Shown in pieces: positions 11,822 through 22,370 of a DNA stretch of 64,000 nucleotides. Under the pieces are notes generated by a model. That model was not told where the DNA came from and ran no database searches. It saw only the letters and a list, made by a program, of their open reading frames with translations. The stretch is taken from assembly GCF_901000735.1 (NCBI RefSeq), contig NC_081547.1, forward strand, positions 1,736,001 through 1,800,000, in the 5' to 3' direction. The translations under genes and the position numbers were made by a program. Source of the DNA: Corylus avellana. Lineage: Eukaryota > Streptophyta > Magnoliopsida > Fagales > Betulaceae. How positions within the stretch are numbered: the stretch's first letter is position 1; each line of letters begins with the position of its first letter.

Positions 11822-12108
11822 TTTTTTATTTTTTTTTTCTAATTGAAAAGGTGGGAAGGGGCGACCAATGTAGTTTCCCCCCTTGGGCGTTACCATCGGG
11901 GTTCCCACCCGCTGTGAAATGTCTGGTTTGAGCCATAGCTACTGCCTGGGAAGGTGAGCCCGTCACCACAACCCCACAAAGGTGTGAGCTAGTAGAGCCC
12001 CTTCAAAGTAGCATCTGGTTCACGTATCTACTACAGCAAGCGGATTCGAACACACGACCACTTGGATGAAAGGAATTATTTTACCAACTCAACTACCACC
12101 CTTGTGGT
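11822..12108 (-). mobile_element. tRNA-derived SINE with 14-bp target duplication
   Basis: Read on the minus strand, the element starts at a tRNA-like head with A box TAGTTGAGTTGGTA and B box GTGTTCGAATCCGC, and it ends in an A-rich tail (the T-rich 11822-11840 on the plus strand). A perfect 14-bp direct repeat TATATGGCAGTATT flanks it at 11808-11821 and 12109-12122. The head resembles the plant SINE families built from a tRNA promoter; the exact family is not identified. Confidence 0.88.
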
Positions 12109-12309
12109 TATATGGCAGTATTGGTTGGGAAGTTGTGTTCATAGGAGTGCATATTCTGTGCGGTCATGGGAGAGAGGGGTGGGTTTGTGTGACCAATCAG
12201 GAAATGACACCTAAGTTAATCATACCAAACTTAAATAAAAAAAAAACACACCTACACTTGATTATTTTAAATAAGAACTTAAAAAATTAATTAAAAGAAA
12301 AACAAATTA

Positions 12310-12430
12310 GAAGGTGGCCACGCGGCCACCCCCATGGCCTAGGGGTGGTTGCGCGGCCACCCTGGCCACATCGCGCAACCACCCTAGATGGGCGGGGGTG
12401 GCCGCCAACCACCTCTGGGGCGGCTCCTTT
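12310..12430. repeat. GC-rich GGCCACC/GGGGTGG repeat
   Basis: A cluster of GGTGGTTGCGCGGCCACC-type inverted motifs is embedded in AT-rich DNA. A diverged relative with GCGGCCACC and GGGGTGGTTGCAC lies at 17010-17155. It is likely a dispersed non-coding element; no ends or target duplication could be set. Confidence 0.5.
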
Positions 12431-12439
12431 CTCACTTGG

Positions 12440-13300
12440 GTGACTGAAAATCATTGAAAAATAAAATATGATATAATCAGGAGTTTTAGTTTTATTTTCT
12501 TAATATGTTCTATGTTGAGGTGTCAACTCCTCATTGATAGGCACAAAAGGGTAATTTTGTACACCATTCTCATTGAAGTTATTCTCGTGTTCATATATCA
12601 ATCGTACGCCAAACACACGAAAGAAAAAGAAGCATGCGAGAAAGATAAAGGGTTAGAGAGGCTCATTGAAAGAATCGAAAAAACTATATGCAATACTTAA
12701 GTTAGTAATTAGAAAAGGAAACAAAATGAAATAATAGCATTAAGAACAAAAAAAAAGTGATGTGTACCTAACGAAGACACCTAGTCTCCATTTATAAGTT
12801 TAACGTTCTCGCCTCTTTCTAGTAGGGCTTCTAGGGTTTTTGCCCATTTTTTATTGGTAACGTAAGAGATTATTTCCAAAAATATCGAGAGGTTATACAA
12901 CATGGTCTTGTTGATACTTAATGTGGCGAGGGATATGCTGAGAAGGTAGTTGAGTGTGGTCTTGGGCGATTATATGATGTGGGCGTAGGCACTACGCTTC
13001 ATCGACTTATTGAATTATGGGTAAAACAAGCTACAAACTTTGGTCACGGGCCTTTGACAAATAGGTCTTCTTGTTATTTTATAACTTTTGACATGTATGT
13101 CAATATGTGATTGAAGAATTGTTAAAATTATTTTTATTAGTAGATGTGTCTCGGATCACATAATATTGTTGCGTGTTAAAAGTTGTAAAATAATTACACG
13201 TGTAACATTTTTTTTATTTTTTATTTTTAATGGTGAGAGAGGGGGAGCGTATATGTACGAAAACGGCTAACGAGTTTGGTAGGCTAACCCAATATCAAAT
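12440..13300. other. Intergenic, no gene recognised
   Basis: Several short open stretches (for example 12512-12700) have plant-like composition but no family resemblance and no supporting splice structure. Nothing supportable is annotated here. Confidence 0.35.
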
Positions 13301-13302
13301 TT

Positions 13303-13551
13303 GAGCAGATGTATTGGGCCAGGCCGACACCATAGCTTTACACACACTGTTGGAAAATAAAGAAAAAGCCCAGTTCGCGCGTATATTTATTATTTACTAC
13401 AATTGACAATTCCCTTAACCCGATAATCGTACGGTGTAAATTTAAGGATGACTACACCTCCATCTAGGGCAACCCCTCGCTATTCCTTTATAAACCCCTA
13501 ACATACCCATTCTTCCTGTGCCTCTCTCTCTCTCTCTCTCCATTAGGGTTT
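13303..13551 (+). promoter_or_regulatory. snoRNA-gene promoter: site II, TATA and telo-box elements
   Basis: TTGGGCC (about 13314) and the reverse of TGGGCTT (13366-13372) match site II elements. TTTATAAA (13487-13494) fits a TATA box, and TAGGGTTT (13544-13551) is a telo-box in a pyrimidine-rich leader. This combination is typical of plant ribosomal-protein and independent snoRNA genes, and the guide RNAs start about 80 bp further on. The assignment is inference from motif context. Confidence 0.55.
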
Positions 13552-13619
13552 TGGTAGACAATTTATTGATTTTTGTTCTTTCTCTTATTATTATTAGTTA
13601 TGGTATTTTGATGTCGGGC

Positions 13620-13711
13620 AAAGTGAGATTCAGATGATGAGAGAAAAACTGCAACAAAATGATCGATTAATTTCATGATTATTGGTATTTAAGTCTCTGA
13701 TGATTTACTTT
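13620..13711 (+). ncRNA. C/D-box snoRNA, predicted 18S rRNA guide
   Basis: C box ATGATGA is at 13634-13640 and D box CTGA at 13697-13700, flanked by a short AAAGT/ACTTT terminal pairing set back from the boxes. An 11-nt antisense element AACTGCAACAA (13647-13657) lies just before a D'-like ATGA and is complementary to TTGTTGCAGTT of plant 18S rRNA. By the box+5 rule it would direct 2'-O-methylation of the U in GTTG[U]TGC. It is the first member of the cluster. The set-back terminal stem makes it less certain than the next one. Confidence 0.6.
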
Positions 13712-13797
13712 CGTCCCCACATTTCCCAATTTTTTTGTTTCTTCTTTTCAATTTTTTTGTTATTTTAGTTTTGTTCGGAGCAGATGGATCCAGAACT

Positions 13798-13877
13798 GAG
13801 ATATGATGAGAGAAATTTTGGTCCGTGTTTCTGATTAACCGTGACCGATAACCCCAATAATAGCACACTCTGATCTC
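13798..13877 (+). ncRNA. U18: U18-like C/D-box snoRNA (25S rRNA guide)
   Basis: C box ATGATGA (13803-13809), D' CTGA (13831-13834) and D CTGA (13870-13873) are enclosed by a GAGA/TCTC terminal stem. The 13-nt guide TTGGTCCGTGTTT directly before D' is perfectly complementary to AAACACGGACCAA, a universally conserved 25S/28S segment, and is the guide found in U18 from yeast to human. It would methylate the A of AAAC[A]CGG, the equivalent of yeast Am649. It acts in the nucleolus with fibrillarin, NOP56/58 and the 15.5K protein. Confidence 0.85.
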
Positions 13878-14176
13878 TTCAGGTTCTATTAGTTCTTATT
13901 ATATGTTTTTTCGTTTTTAGGTCTTTTGTGGCTTGCAATTGTGCTCGATGATTGTTTGCCCAATTCTTTGGGTAGTTTATACGCTATACTGAGGCTTTTG
14001 ATCTGCTGAATATACAATGATGAATGAGAGCGCCTTGTGATTGATAGTTATGAAATAGTTAGGAGTTTTATTTTTTGATTTATCTCAGATTTAGCTTTTT
14101 CAAAAATGTGTGTGGTGGTTTTAGAATGTGCGGATTCAACAAGAAAATTTGCATTTTGGTTTTATTTTCTTATTAG

Positions 14177-14272
14177 TTGCTGTGATGAATCATGAAGCTA
14201 TCACATGTCAGACTTCAGAGGTTTTTTCTACTTGAAAAGATCTATGAGACAAACATTCATGTTTCTGAGCAG
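14177..14272 (+). ncRNA. C/D-box snoRNA, 25S rRNA guide (snR58-like target)
   Basis: C box GTGATGA (14182-14188) and D box CTGA (14265-14268) are closed by a TTGCT/AGCAG stem. CACATGTCAGACT (14202-14214), one base before a D' variant CAGA (14216-14219), is complementary to AGTCTGACATGTG of plant 25S rRNA. That stretch lies just after the U18 target, and the predicted site, C of GAGT[C]TG, is 14 nt downstream of the U18 site. The spacing matches yeast Am649 and Cm663 (the snR58 site). Confidence 0.7.
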
Positions 14273-14539
14273 AATATGTTTTCTTCTTTGCTGCATTTAG
14301 TACATTCGAAGCTGATTTGAGTAGTTGCGGATTTGGGTGATTCCAAAGTTCAGTTGAAAATGACAATAAATTTGGCTTGTTTTGGGACATGAGAGAGCTC
14401 GGAGACACTTGATGATCATGGAACTTCGCTGAAATTCCATGGAATCTGCTGTTTCATTCGTTCTGAGGTTCAGCATTATATTGAGGTTTAAAAATGCTCT
14501 GCATGTATCTGGGCTTTTAAACCTTAATATAGTATTCTG

Positions 14540-16060
14540 CAAATACCATTTAAATAACGGTATTCCAATTCTGTTTATAGGATTTTTTTTGTTTTCATTT
14601 TTAAAAATATATATGTTTTTTTTTTTTGGAAAAAATAAATCAAAAAAATTATTATCAAGTGTACTTAAATTTGGAAGATGGTATTGCTTGCTTGTTGCTT
14701 GTATATAGATGTGCGATAATTTCAAATACTATCAATAATAAAAATTTATTTTAATAGGTGCCTTCAAATAAATAAGATGCCTTCATGTATTTTCCAAAAA
14801 TTGGTGTCTATAAAATGTCATTCATAACATAATTAATGACAAAATGACATGCGTCTAATAGACTCTTTATAAGCACAATGCAAAGAGTAATCTCATCAAT
14901 GAGAGGTGTTAGGAAGCCTAACAAATAAATTTTTAAAAAAATTTAAAATGATGTGGCAGACCAAAAAAGAGAGAATTACATTTTTTATAATTTTGATTGA
15001 TGCCTCCTAAAAAATATTAACTTAAATTGAAGAGACTCGAATCAATTCCTTGGACTCTCAAAACAAATTGGAAACACAGATGCCATACAAGTGACCAAAG
15101 AGAACAAATTTAGGCTTTGGTTACGATTTTTGTTTTTTAATTTGTTTCCACTAGAACGATCCCCTCTCCCTTATCAGCTTCCTTTTCTCCATCCCTTCCC
15201 GTTTAATATGTACTCCAACAGAACCGAAGCTTCACACCCACTTTAGCCTACCAACCTCTTCCACGCTCATTCTCTCTTGAACGAAAATGAAGGCAAAAGA
15301 TCATTTCTCTCACCCCCTCCCCCCAAAATCCATGGATTCTAACACTGCCAAGAAGTTGTTCAATCGTTAATGGAGACCCAATTTGGTACCCAGCATGAAC
15401 GTTTCTCTCTTAAATTCACAGAAGAGATGGCGTGATTAAAGACTAATAAATATTGGCATTATTGTAATTGTGTGAAACCTGTATGGATATCTTTGTCAGT
15501 CTAATTTTCATTAAACTCAACTTCGTCCCTCATTTTGCCTTGAAGAACTTTTCAACAAAAGCTTTAAATTGAAGCTTCTCCAGTAAAGCTGTTTTCAGCT
15601 TTTTGGATGAAAAAAAGTGCTTTGAAGGAAGTATGCCAAACAATCTTTTTTTTCAAAAGATCTTTTTGCTAAAACTCTCTTTGAGCTCTTAAACACAATC
15701 CTGAATAGACACTCGAACAATATTGGTTTGTGTCTTTATTTCTGTTCTCAAGACAAATGCTTTACAAACAAATCAGCTTCCAACACATTCCTTACAACCC
15801 AGAAAACAATTTTCAACGTCGGAACATTTTCTCAAACCAAAAATAAAACCCTTTCAAAACACATTACCAACCATTCCTTTGCAGCTGCTCAGATTTCCAG
15901 TCCAGATTATGTACATATGGAAGTAATGAGGCAACTGGATAGGTAATTAGCTTTAGTTATGGTTTACTATTTTCCTATTCTTGTAGCTACCGACAAAATA
16001 ACAAGATGTACTTCCTCCTTCAAATTGCTGGTTGCCGTAAATTGGGACTGAAAAATAATG
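14540..16060. other. Intergenic, dispersed repeats
   Basis: 14885-15015 (GTGTTAGGAAGCCTAACAAA, GATGTGGCAGACCAAAAAAG) resembles the MITE at 32708-32860. 15545-15720 has AAGCTTTAAATTGAAGC and GCTGTTTTCAGC-type inverted motifs typical of small DNA transposons. Short ORFs at 15720-15950 have no recognisable domain. Confidence 0.4.
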
Positions 16061-16069
16061 ACAAAACGA

Positions 16070-19000
16070 TCACGATCTGCTGTCAGGGGAGGCACAGGAC
16101 TTCTCAACGAGCAACTCGATTTTCTAGTAAGTAGGTTAAGAAAGATAAATTAACTATGCTGAAAGTTACATAAATCAATAGAGATATAAGCCCAGGAAAA
16201 AAAAAAAAGTTCGAGAATTAATTTTATCTAAATACTAACTGAATCAGCTAGAAGAAGAGATATGGCAATGTTTCAAAAAATTTGCAAGCTGACTTGTGTT
16301 TGAAAACAAGATGAAATAGGATCATTAGTGTCACATTCAAGGTGGACAATCTCTTATGAGATGGCGCTCTATCATAGAATATTCCTTTAAAATGCATTTT
16401 TATGTTACTTCCTTAAATTTTTCATAAAGTTTTCTGAGTTTCAAAAGGTGGTCTCCATTATGAAGGAAAACAAGAAAAAGCTGTTCACCTTTACTGATTT
16501 ATTTACTTCTTCAAGCTTATGTAGCAGCAATTCCCCGGTTACTATGCCTCTGCGTTCCGTTGAAACATGGCGTGGTGAATTTGTCATCTGCATAAGTATA
16601 ATTTTAATAAATGCAAGAATCTACATAAGAACAAAACACTCACCAGATAGATGATAACATTTTCAATATAGCATTTCTTACACAGGAATTACAAGAAATA
16701 AAAGAATTAAAAGCACACAAACAAGCAAAAGTCCTGCAATGTGATAAAAGTGTGCCCCTATTATAAATTGATGACTGATTAGCAGCAAGAAAAAAAAAAA
16801 AAAAAAAAAAGTAATCATCCATTAGTTTTGCAAAGTAACTGAATATCATATGTTAAATATAAGTTAATACATGTGCAAGGCTAAATTTAGTTCACTTATT
16901 CCTTTATCAGGAACTAAAAAAAAGCCAGATATCAAAATTGCCAATCTCCATAATTTTTTTTTTTTTTTTTTAAAAAAAAAAATTTAGCAAAATTGCCAAT
17001 AGGACAAAGTGAGCGTGCGGCCACCTCAATTAGACCAACAAGTCAGAGGTGGTAGTGCATCCAACTTCTTCCGCATGCGGCCATCCCCTCTTTGTTGGGG
17101 GTGGTTGCACGACCAATCCTATGTTGGGGTAGTTGCGCAACCACTTCTCTATTTTTAAAAAAATTAAGTAAGAAGTCAGCCTTCAAAACTTAAAAAATAA
17201 ACGTGTTATATAAAAAATAAATATTTTTAATGTTCGTTTCTTTGAGAACACAAAACACTACAAACTTTACCAAAAACACTTCTCAACTTCCATCACATCA
17301 AAAAACTCTTTTCAAATCAAAACACAAAGACCACTTTTCAAAACACTAAGCAAACATAACAAAAATTTTCAAAGTCACTATCAGAACAAGAAGGGAGAAT
17401 TGCATTAAGATCTCATATTGGGTTAAAAGAATATTTCCTGGGACCCTCGAGCTCTAAATACCAGACCCTTCACCATAAAGAGCATAACACCTGATCTGCA
17501 TCCATCTATCCCAACTACCAAACTTGAATTTCTGAGATGGCCCATGATATGCTCCTTTCTCCAACCAGCATAGGGGTAGAAAGACAAAAAGAAAGGAATT
17601 GAAAATAAGCTTTTCAATGAGATCTTAGAAAGCTTCATGCCTCCATGGCTTGCAAGGTAATTTCAGCCAATTTAAACTGGCTCCATCTGGGGTTTGATTA
17701 TAAACCGCCTCAAACCTAAGTGAGTTTCATGCTAGTCTAAAGCAAAATGGGCTTTACAAATGTTATTGGTAGCGTCCAAAAGTTCTAAAGAGTATTAGTA
17801 ACAGATTTTTATCACTACCTTCAGATTTTTGATTGGCGATCTCAAAGCAGTTGGTCCCTCAGTCAACGATCCCATACGACCTGTGCTTTCTCCTTCAGCA
17901 GTTAGAGCCATAGGCCTCCAACTTCTACCAACATCTTGTATAATCTTTGAAACTTCTGTTATGATGACCTGCAAGACATGAAACTCAAGATAAGTAAGTT
18001 ATTCATATGATAACTGGCTCCTTTTGATTATAATCTGACGCTAGGATACCAAGAGAAGAAAAGCTTAATTTACCTTTCTCAGAAGTCCAGGGTTAGAAAC
18101 CCCCTGAACCTGTAGTTCATCTACAGGTGCAGCTTTTCCATGTGCTATACTCTCAACTCTAAAGGTATGGATTCCATACACTGATTGCAAGCAACCTATT
18201 GAGAACACAACACAAAAATGCCATGTCTTTTTTAATGAAGAATTTGACTTAGAAAATCAATGCACCCAAAACAATATTGAATCAAAGTCATGAGAGTTCA
18301 CATGATCAAGAAGCTAATGTAGATAGCTATGAATTGAAAAGGAAACTTAAAAATCAGAGGACAGGCAAGTAATTCCGTTTTCCTAACTCAAGTTCCTGCC
18401 CTAACATTCCTTTTTATTTAATTTTTTCACGGAGGGGGACAGTTGGAGGGTGTAATTTCCCCCCTCCCCTTGGGGTCAATTACTTGTGTAAAAAAAAACA
18501 GCACCATTCACTCCCTTTGGCCATCTTACAAGATGTGCAGCCAAAAACATAGGATATTAAGTCATGATTTCTGCTACAGCCACATTTATTCTCAACTACA
18601 GTTTATCAACTCATAACTTCTAACCCTAGGAACCAGATACTCAGCATGGACACACAACCAATAACTATATGGCATAAAATAATTATTTCATAATCATAAC
18701 ACAAAAAACATCTGAAAAGTCTTGCAACAGTACCTTGTTCAATAATGATATCAATCACCATGGAAAGTGGCACATGTTTATCAATTGTCGCAGTGCCCCA
18801 AAAGGGTATAAACGAAGGCCTTGAGACCTTCACAAAGAGCGACGAATTATTAGATCTACAGTGCTTCTTTTTATAAAAAACAGGAGAAGAATTCAAACAA
18901 GCGGTATACCTTGTAGACTATCTCACTAGGGGTAACATACAGTTTGCGCGAGGAAATATCTTTCTGAAGCACATATCTTTTAATGGGTAGATACAGAAGC

Positions 19001-19278
19001 ATTATGATGCCCACTCCCCAAGCTAGAACCAGCAATAGAGATATAGAAAGCCATATAACCGTGTCATACTTAACGCTATTGCTTGCAAGTTCTTCAAAGG
19101 AGGCTGAGTACAGTATCTGCTCAGAACAATCTGCAGCATCATCATCGTCTAACTCGGATTCAGGATCACTAAGTAGTCGACCCTTCGATGACCCCAGCTC
19201 TGATAGACCATCCGCATGACCCATCAACATTTCTTCGAGCTCAAAACTATAAATTAAAGAGACAGAAGAGTTCATCAC
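16070..19278 (-). CDS. Membrane protein with bacterial-type PH domain, function unknown
   Basis: Six coding exons (18910-19278, 18734-18827, 18074-18195, 17819-17968, 16489-16587, 16070-16123) give 295 residues. Order: an acidic N-terminus (SELDDDDAADCSEQ), one or two adjoining hydrophobic membrane segments (TVIWLSISLLLVLAWGVGII), then a PH-like beta-rich domain of the bacterial DUF304 type (RKLYVTPSEIVYK, YGIHTFRVESIAHG, VQGVSNPGLLRK). The tail is a short charged helix (LEEVNKSVKKIELLVEK). Such domains usually sit at membranes, but the biochemical role is not known to me. A 5'-UTR intron (19285-19705) ends six bases before the start MMNSSVS, which supports that start. Family naming is by fold resemblance only. 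Confidence 0.8.
17010..17155. repeat. GC-rich GCGGCCACC repeat, diverged copy
   Basis: Contains GTGCGGCCACCTC, CATGCGGCCATCCCC, GGGGGTGGTTGCAC and GGGTAGTTGCGCAACCAC, related to 12310-12430. It lies in intron 4 of the PH-domain gene, between its last two large introns' repeats. Confidence 0.45.
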
Positions 19279-19705
19279 TATAACCTATATTCCTAATAAC
19301 GCCACATATCCTACACAATTCACGTCTTCCTTTAGATGATTTTTGACAACCAACACAGCCAATGATGCGTCCAATCAATTGCTTAGTTGAAGTTATTTTC
19401 ATGAGCAATCAGACCACCAAATTACAAAAATTCTAGTTGATCAAGATTCAGATGAGATTTAAGGGCTCTACCATGCATATGCCCCATATTAAGTCATGAA
19501 ATGTTTCCAGTAAAACCCCATTTGGTTCCCGAAAAGGTGAAAGAAAAAACAAAAGAAGATCAATATTCACAGCGTCGATCAACAAAATCCAACCCGAGAC
19601 AAAAATTAAACAAACAAACAAATGCTTGGAACTTTACCGGGAAATTCTTCGAATATCAGAAACGTTTGTGGAAATTTCTTTGCGAAATTTGTTAGAGCAT
19701 TTACC

Positions 19706-19850
19706 TGAGATTTGGGCTTTCGCGGTGATTTTTGTGGAAACTAGGGCAAAAATGCAAGCTCGAGAAGCTGAGCTACCGGTCCATAACTTTTGAGGATTCT
19801 CCAATTTTATAGTTCCAGAGCAGCTTAGGTACTTCTACGGTTTTTGTTGG
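19706..19850 (-). promoter_or_regulatory. 5' leader exon of the PH-domain gene
   Basis: Read on the minus strand, this ends CCCAAATCTCAG|GTAAAT at 19706/19705, a good donor that pairs with the acceptor at 19285-19286 just before the start codon. The upstream exon boundary and TATA box are not resolved. Confidence 0.5.
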
Positions 19851-19976
19851 AGTAATACTAGAGTGTGTTTACTCGGACGGTGCCAAGGGCTATATTTCTT
19901 ACACGTGGTTTGTCAGTAAAAACTGTCCCGTACACCGGGACTTTTTTTTTTTTTTCTTCACAAATGCCATTCTTCT

Positions 19977-20150
19977 TGAGAAATGTTTACATCTCAATTT
20001 TTTTTTTAAAAAGTTGATTTTTAAATGATGTGTCACTATCCTATGAGTTGATAATACACTTTTCAAAATAATAAATCTCATAAGATTATGACACATCATT
20101 TAAAAACTAATTTTTGTGAAGAAAATTTGGGATGTATAACACTTCTCTTT
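19977..20150. repeat. MITE with TTTTTAAATGATGTGTCA inverted arms
   Basis: The left arm containing TTTTTAAATGATGTGTCAC and CTATGAG pairs with the right arm CTCATAAGATTATGACACAT and CATTTAAAAACTAA. Outer parts (GAGAAATGTTTACATC against GATGTATAACACTTCTC) also match. Ends and target duplication are not exact. Confidence 0.55.
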
Positions 20151-20505
20151 GAACTTTCACTAATTTTAAGAAAACCTCCTGAAGTTTAAAAACTCTCAAT
20201 TTTTCCTATCAAATTTCTAATTTGATGCAATATACCACATCCATTAAGATTTGGCGTTAAATCCTATGGATTCTATGAAAAACACTAAAATAGCCTCTAA
20301 TTTATTTATTTTTGAATGTGAAATTAATAGTAAATTTAAAATTTTCAGAGTTATTAAAAAAATGTCATTTCATCCATTTTAACGTCAGTTTAACACCAAA
20401 CCATAACCGATGGAATATATAATATCAAATTAAAAGTTCGAGGGGTGAAATTGAAAATTTTTGAACTTTGAGAATCTTCTCAAAATACGTGAAAGATTAC
20501 GAGGC
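20148..20505. repeat. Fold-back element with ~110-bp imperfect arms
   Basis: The left arm runs from TTTGAACTTTCACTAATTTT to GATTTGGCGTTAAA. The right arm, in reverse complement, runs CTTTCACGTATTTTGAG to GGTTTGGTGTTAAA. They pair with scattered mismatches around an AT-rich centre. Related 'CTTGAACTTT' sequence occurs at 1930-2060. Confidence 0.5.
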
Positions 20506-20779
20506 ATTTGTGAAGTTTTTCATTTTTTTTTTTGACATGTCCGTATAAGGAGAGATAAATAGAGAAAAGGGATTCGATCTAGTGATTTCTTTTTTATGAT
20601 GTGTGATTTTTAATCAATTTAACTACACATTAAGGACTACACCAAGCCTGATCTAAGTCTACATAGTACATACTTATGCACATATACATAAAATCACAAA
20701 TTATATATATGTATGCATGTATTTTCATTCAATCATATTAAACTTAAAATTATGATAATGTCCTGATCGGATTAAGCAG

Positions 20780-21000
20780 AGTTTCAACCTGGTCCCGGTG
20801 AGTTTCAATCACAGCGAGTTTGAAGTCCCGACTAGGTCCCAACGAAGTCTTGACACTCACTATACTTAAGGGTCCAAGCGAAGTCTCATGACTGAGGCTC
20901 TAGCTTGTCCCAATGAAGTCTCGATGGTGGCTACTGGCTAGCTAAGCTCCCGACAAAGTCTACCAAGTCCTCCGCAAAGTCCCCGACGGTAGTTCGGTTG
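20780..21000. repeat. Degenerate GAAGTCCCGAC-type repeat array
   Basis: Variants of GTCCCRACGAAGTCTYGA recur at irregular 20-40 bp spacing (GAAGTCCCGACTAGGTCCCA, CAATGAAGTCTCGATGG, CCGACAAAGTC, CGCAAAGTCCCCGACGG). No coding frame is maintained and the origin is unknown. Confidence 0.5.
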
Positions 21001-22370
21001 AATTCCAACAACCAACTTTATGGTGCACCTATGTTGCTGCATAGCTGGTGCTATGGTCAAAGATAAATAAAAAACCTTTTCTTTCTTTGATGTAAACACC
21101 CCTAACCAATCATATCACGGCCCACATCCAGCTGTTTCGTCCAATCGGTGGACCGTATAGCCGGGGAAGACACCAATCACCACAACCAATACACGTTAGA
21201 CGACGCCGTCTCATTCGTTACCTGAAATTTTTGCCTTCGACGGCCCAGCAACGTGTGAAACAAGTCATATTCTCTTATTTCTCTCACGTTTCCAACACTC
21301 CTTCATTTTCTCTATTACCTCTCTCTGCCCTCCTTGTTTTTGCACCAAATTTCTATTGCCTCTGTTTTCCCTACATAATTCAAGGTACAAAATTTTGGTT
21401 GTTTCTTTTTTATTTCAATTTTACTTTGCTGTTTGGATTGCTCTATTTATAATTGTATCTGATCTTAAATTGCTTAACGTTATCGTTCCTGTAAGGCGTG
21501 CGATGTTGGAGCTCTGAAATTATGGTTTTTTTTTTTTGTGATTTCTGTAACCATAAGTTATTGAGAAGAATCTTGTCTTCCTTTTCGTTTTAATAAGTTC
21601 TTGGTTTATTTGGGTCACTTGGCCTGTTCAGTTACACAATTTAATTTGTAGTTTTTGAATATTTGGTGAATTTTGGGTTCTTGAGTTTTAGTTAGGATGG
21701 ATTTTGAGTGAAATTTTTCGTAAATTTGATGTGATTGACTAAATTTGGGAAATTTTCTATGTGCAAGTTCGAAGTTTTAATGTTATGTCGATAGAGATTA
21801 TACGGTCGATTTATTGGAGACTACAGAAAAGTTAAGCTAAATTGTTTACTCTTGGAGTGCAATTTATTGCGATGTAATATAGAACACTCGTCAGGGGTGT
21901 TGATTTTAATATAAGAAAGAAGAAAATACACTGTTAGAAGAATTTATTTTTAAGTCTTTGCTGGAGAAAATGCGAAGCGCACTTGGAATTTTCCCTCCGT
22001 AAGAAACCCTTTTTGTAAAAGTATAAGTTTTCTGAGATAATTGAATTAGGCCCTATACAGCTTAAAGAACATCACCAGACATTTGAGGAATATGAGAATG
22101 CCGTTTAATCTATGTGACTGTTTCTCTCTCTGTAGTTAGCACACGTTATGTCTGATTCCTTATCGGTCTGCTTTGTTCATAGTTTTGTTGTGAATTTGTA
22201 TGACAATTAGATATTTTGCGTGATAGTTTACTTTTATCTATTATGCAGTTGAGGACAATAATTTGTGGTCCTTGAAACGTTTGCTTCCTTAACTTTTCTA
22301 AGTAGTATGACTCAAGTTGTGAGAGAGCCTATGGAGATGGTTATATTTCGAAGTTGAACCTGATTACTGA

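Noticed and set aside
12840..13080. Weak coding-like stretch (GEGYAEKVVECGLGRLYDVG)
   Set aside because: Short, interrupted by a stop and without family resemblance or splice support.
13500..14440. Possible protein gene in the snoRNA region
   Set aside because: No long frame or splice structure; the conserved content is guide elements and C/D boxes.
15720..15950. Two overlapping plus-strand ORFs rich in Thr/Asn/Gln
   Set aside because: No domain, low-complexity composition, next to a MITE-like repeat.
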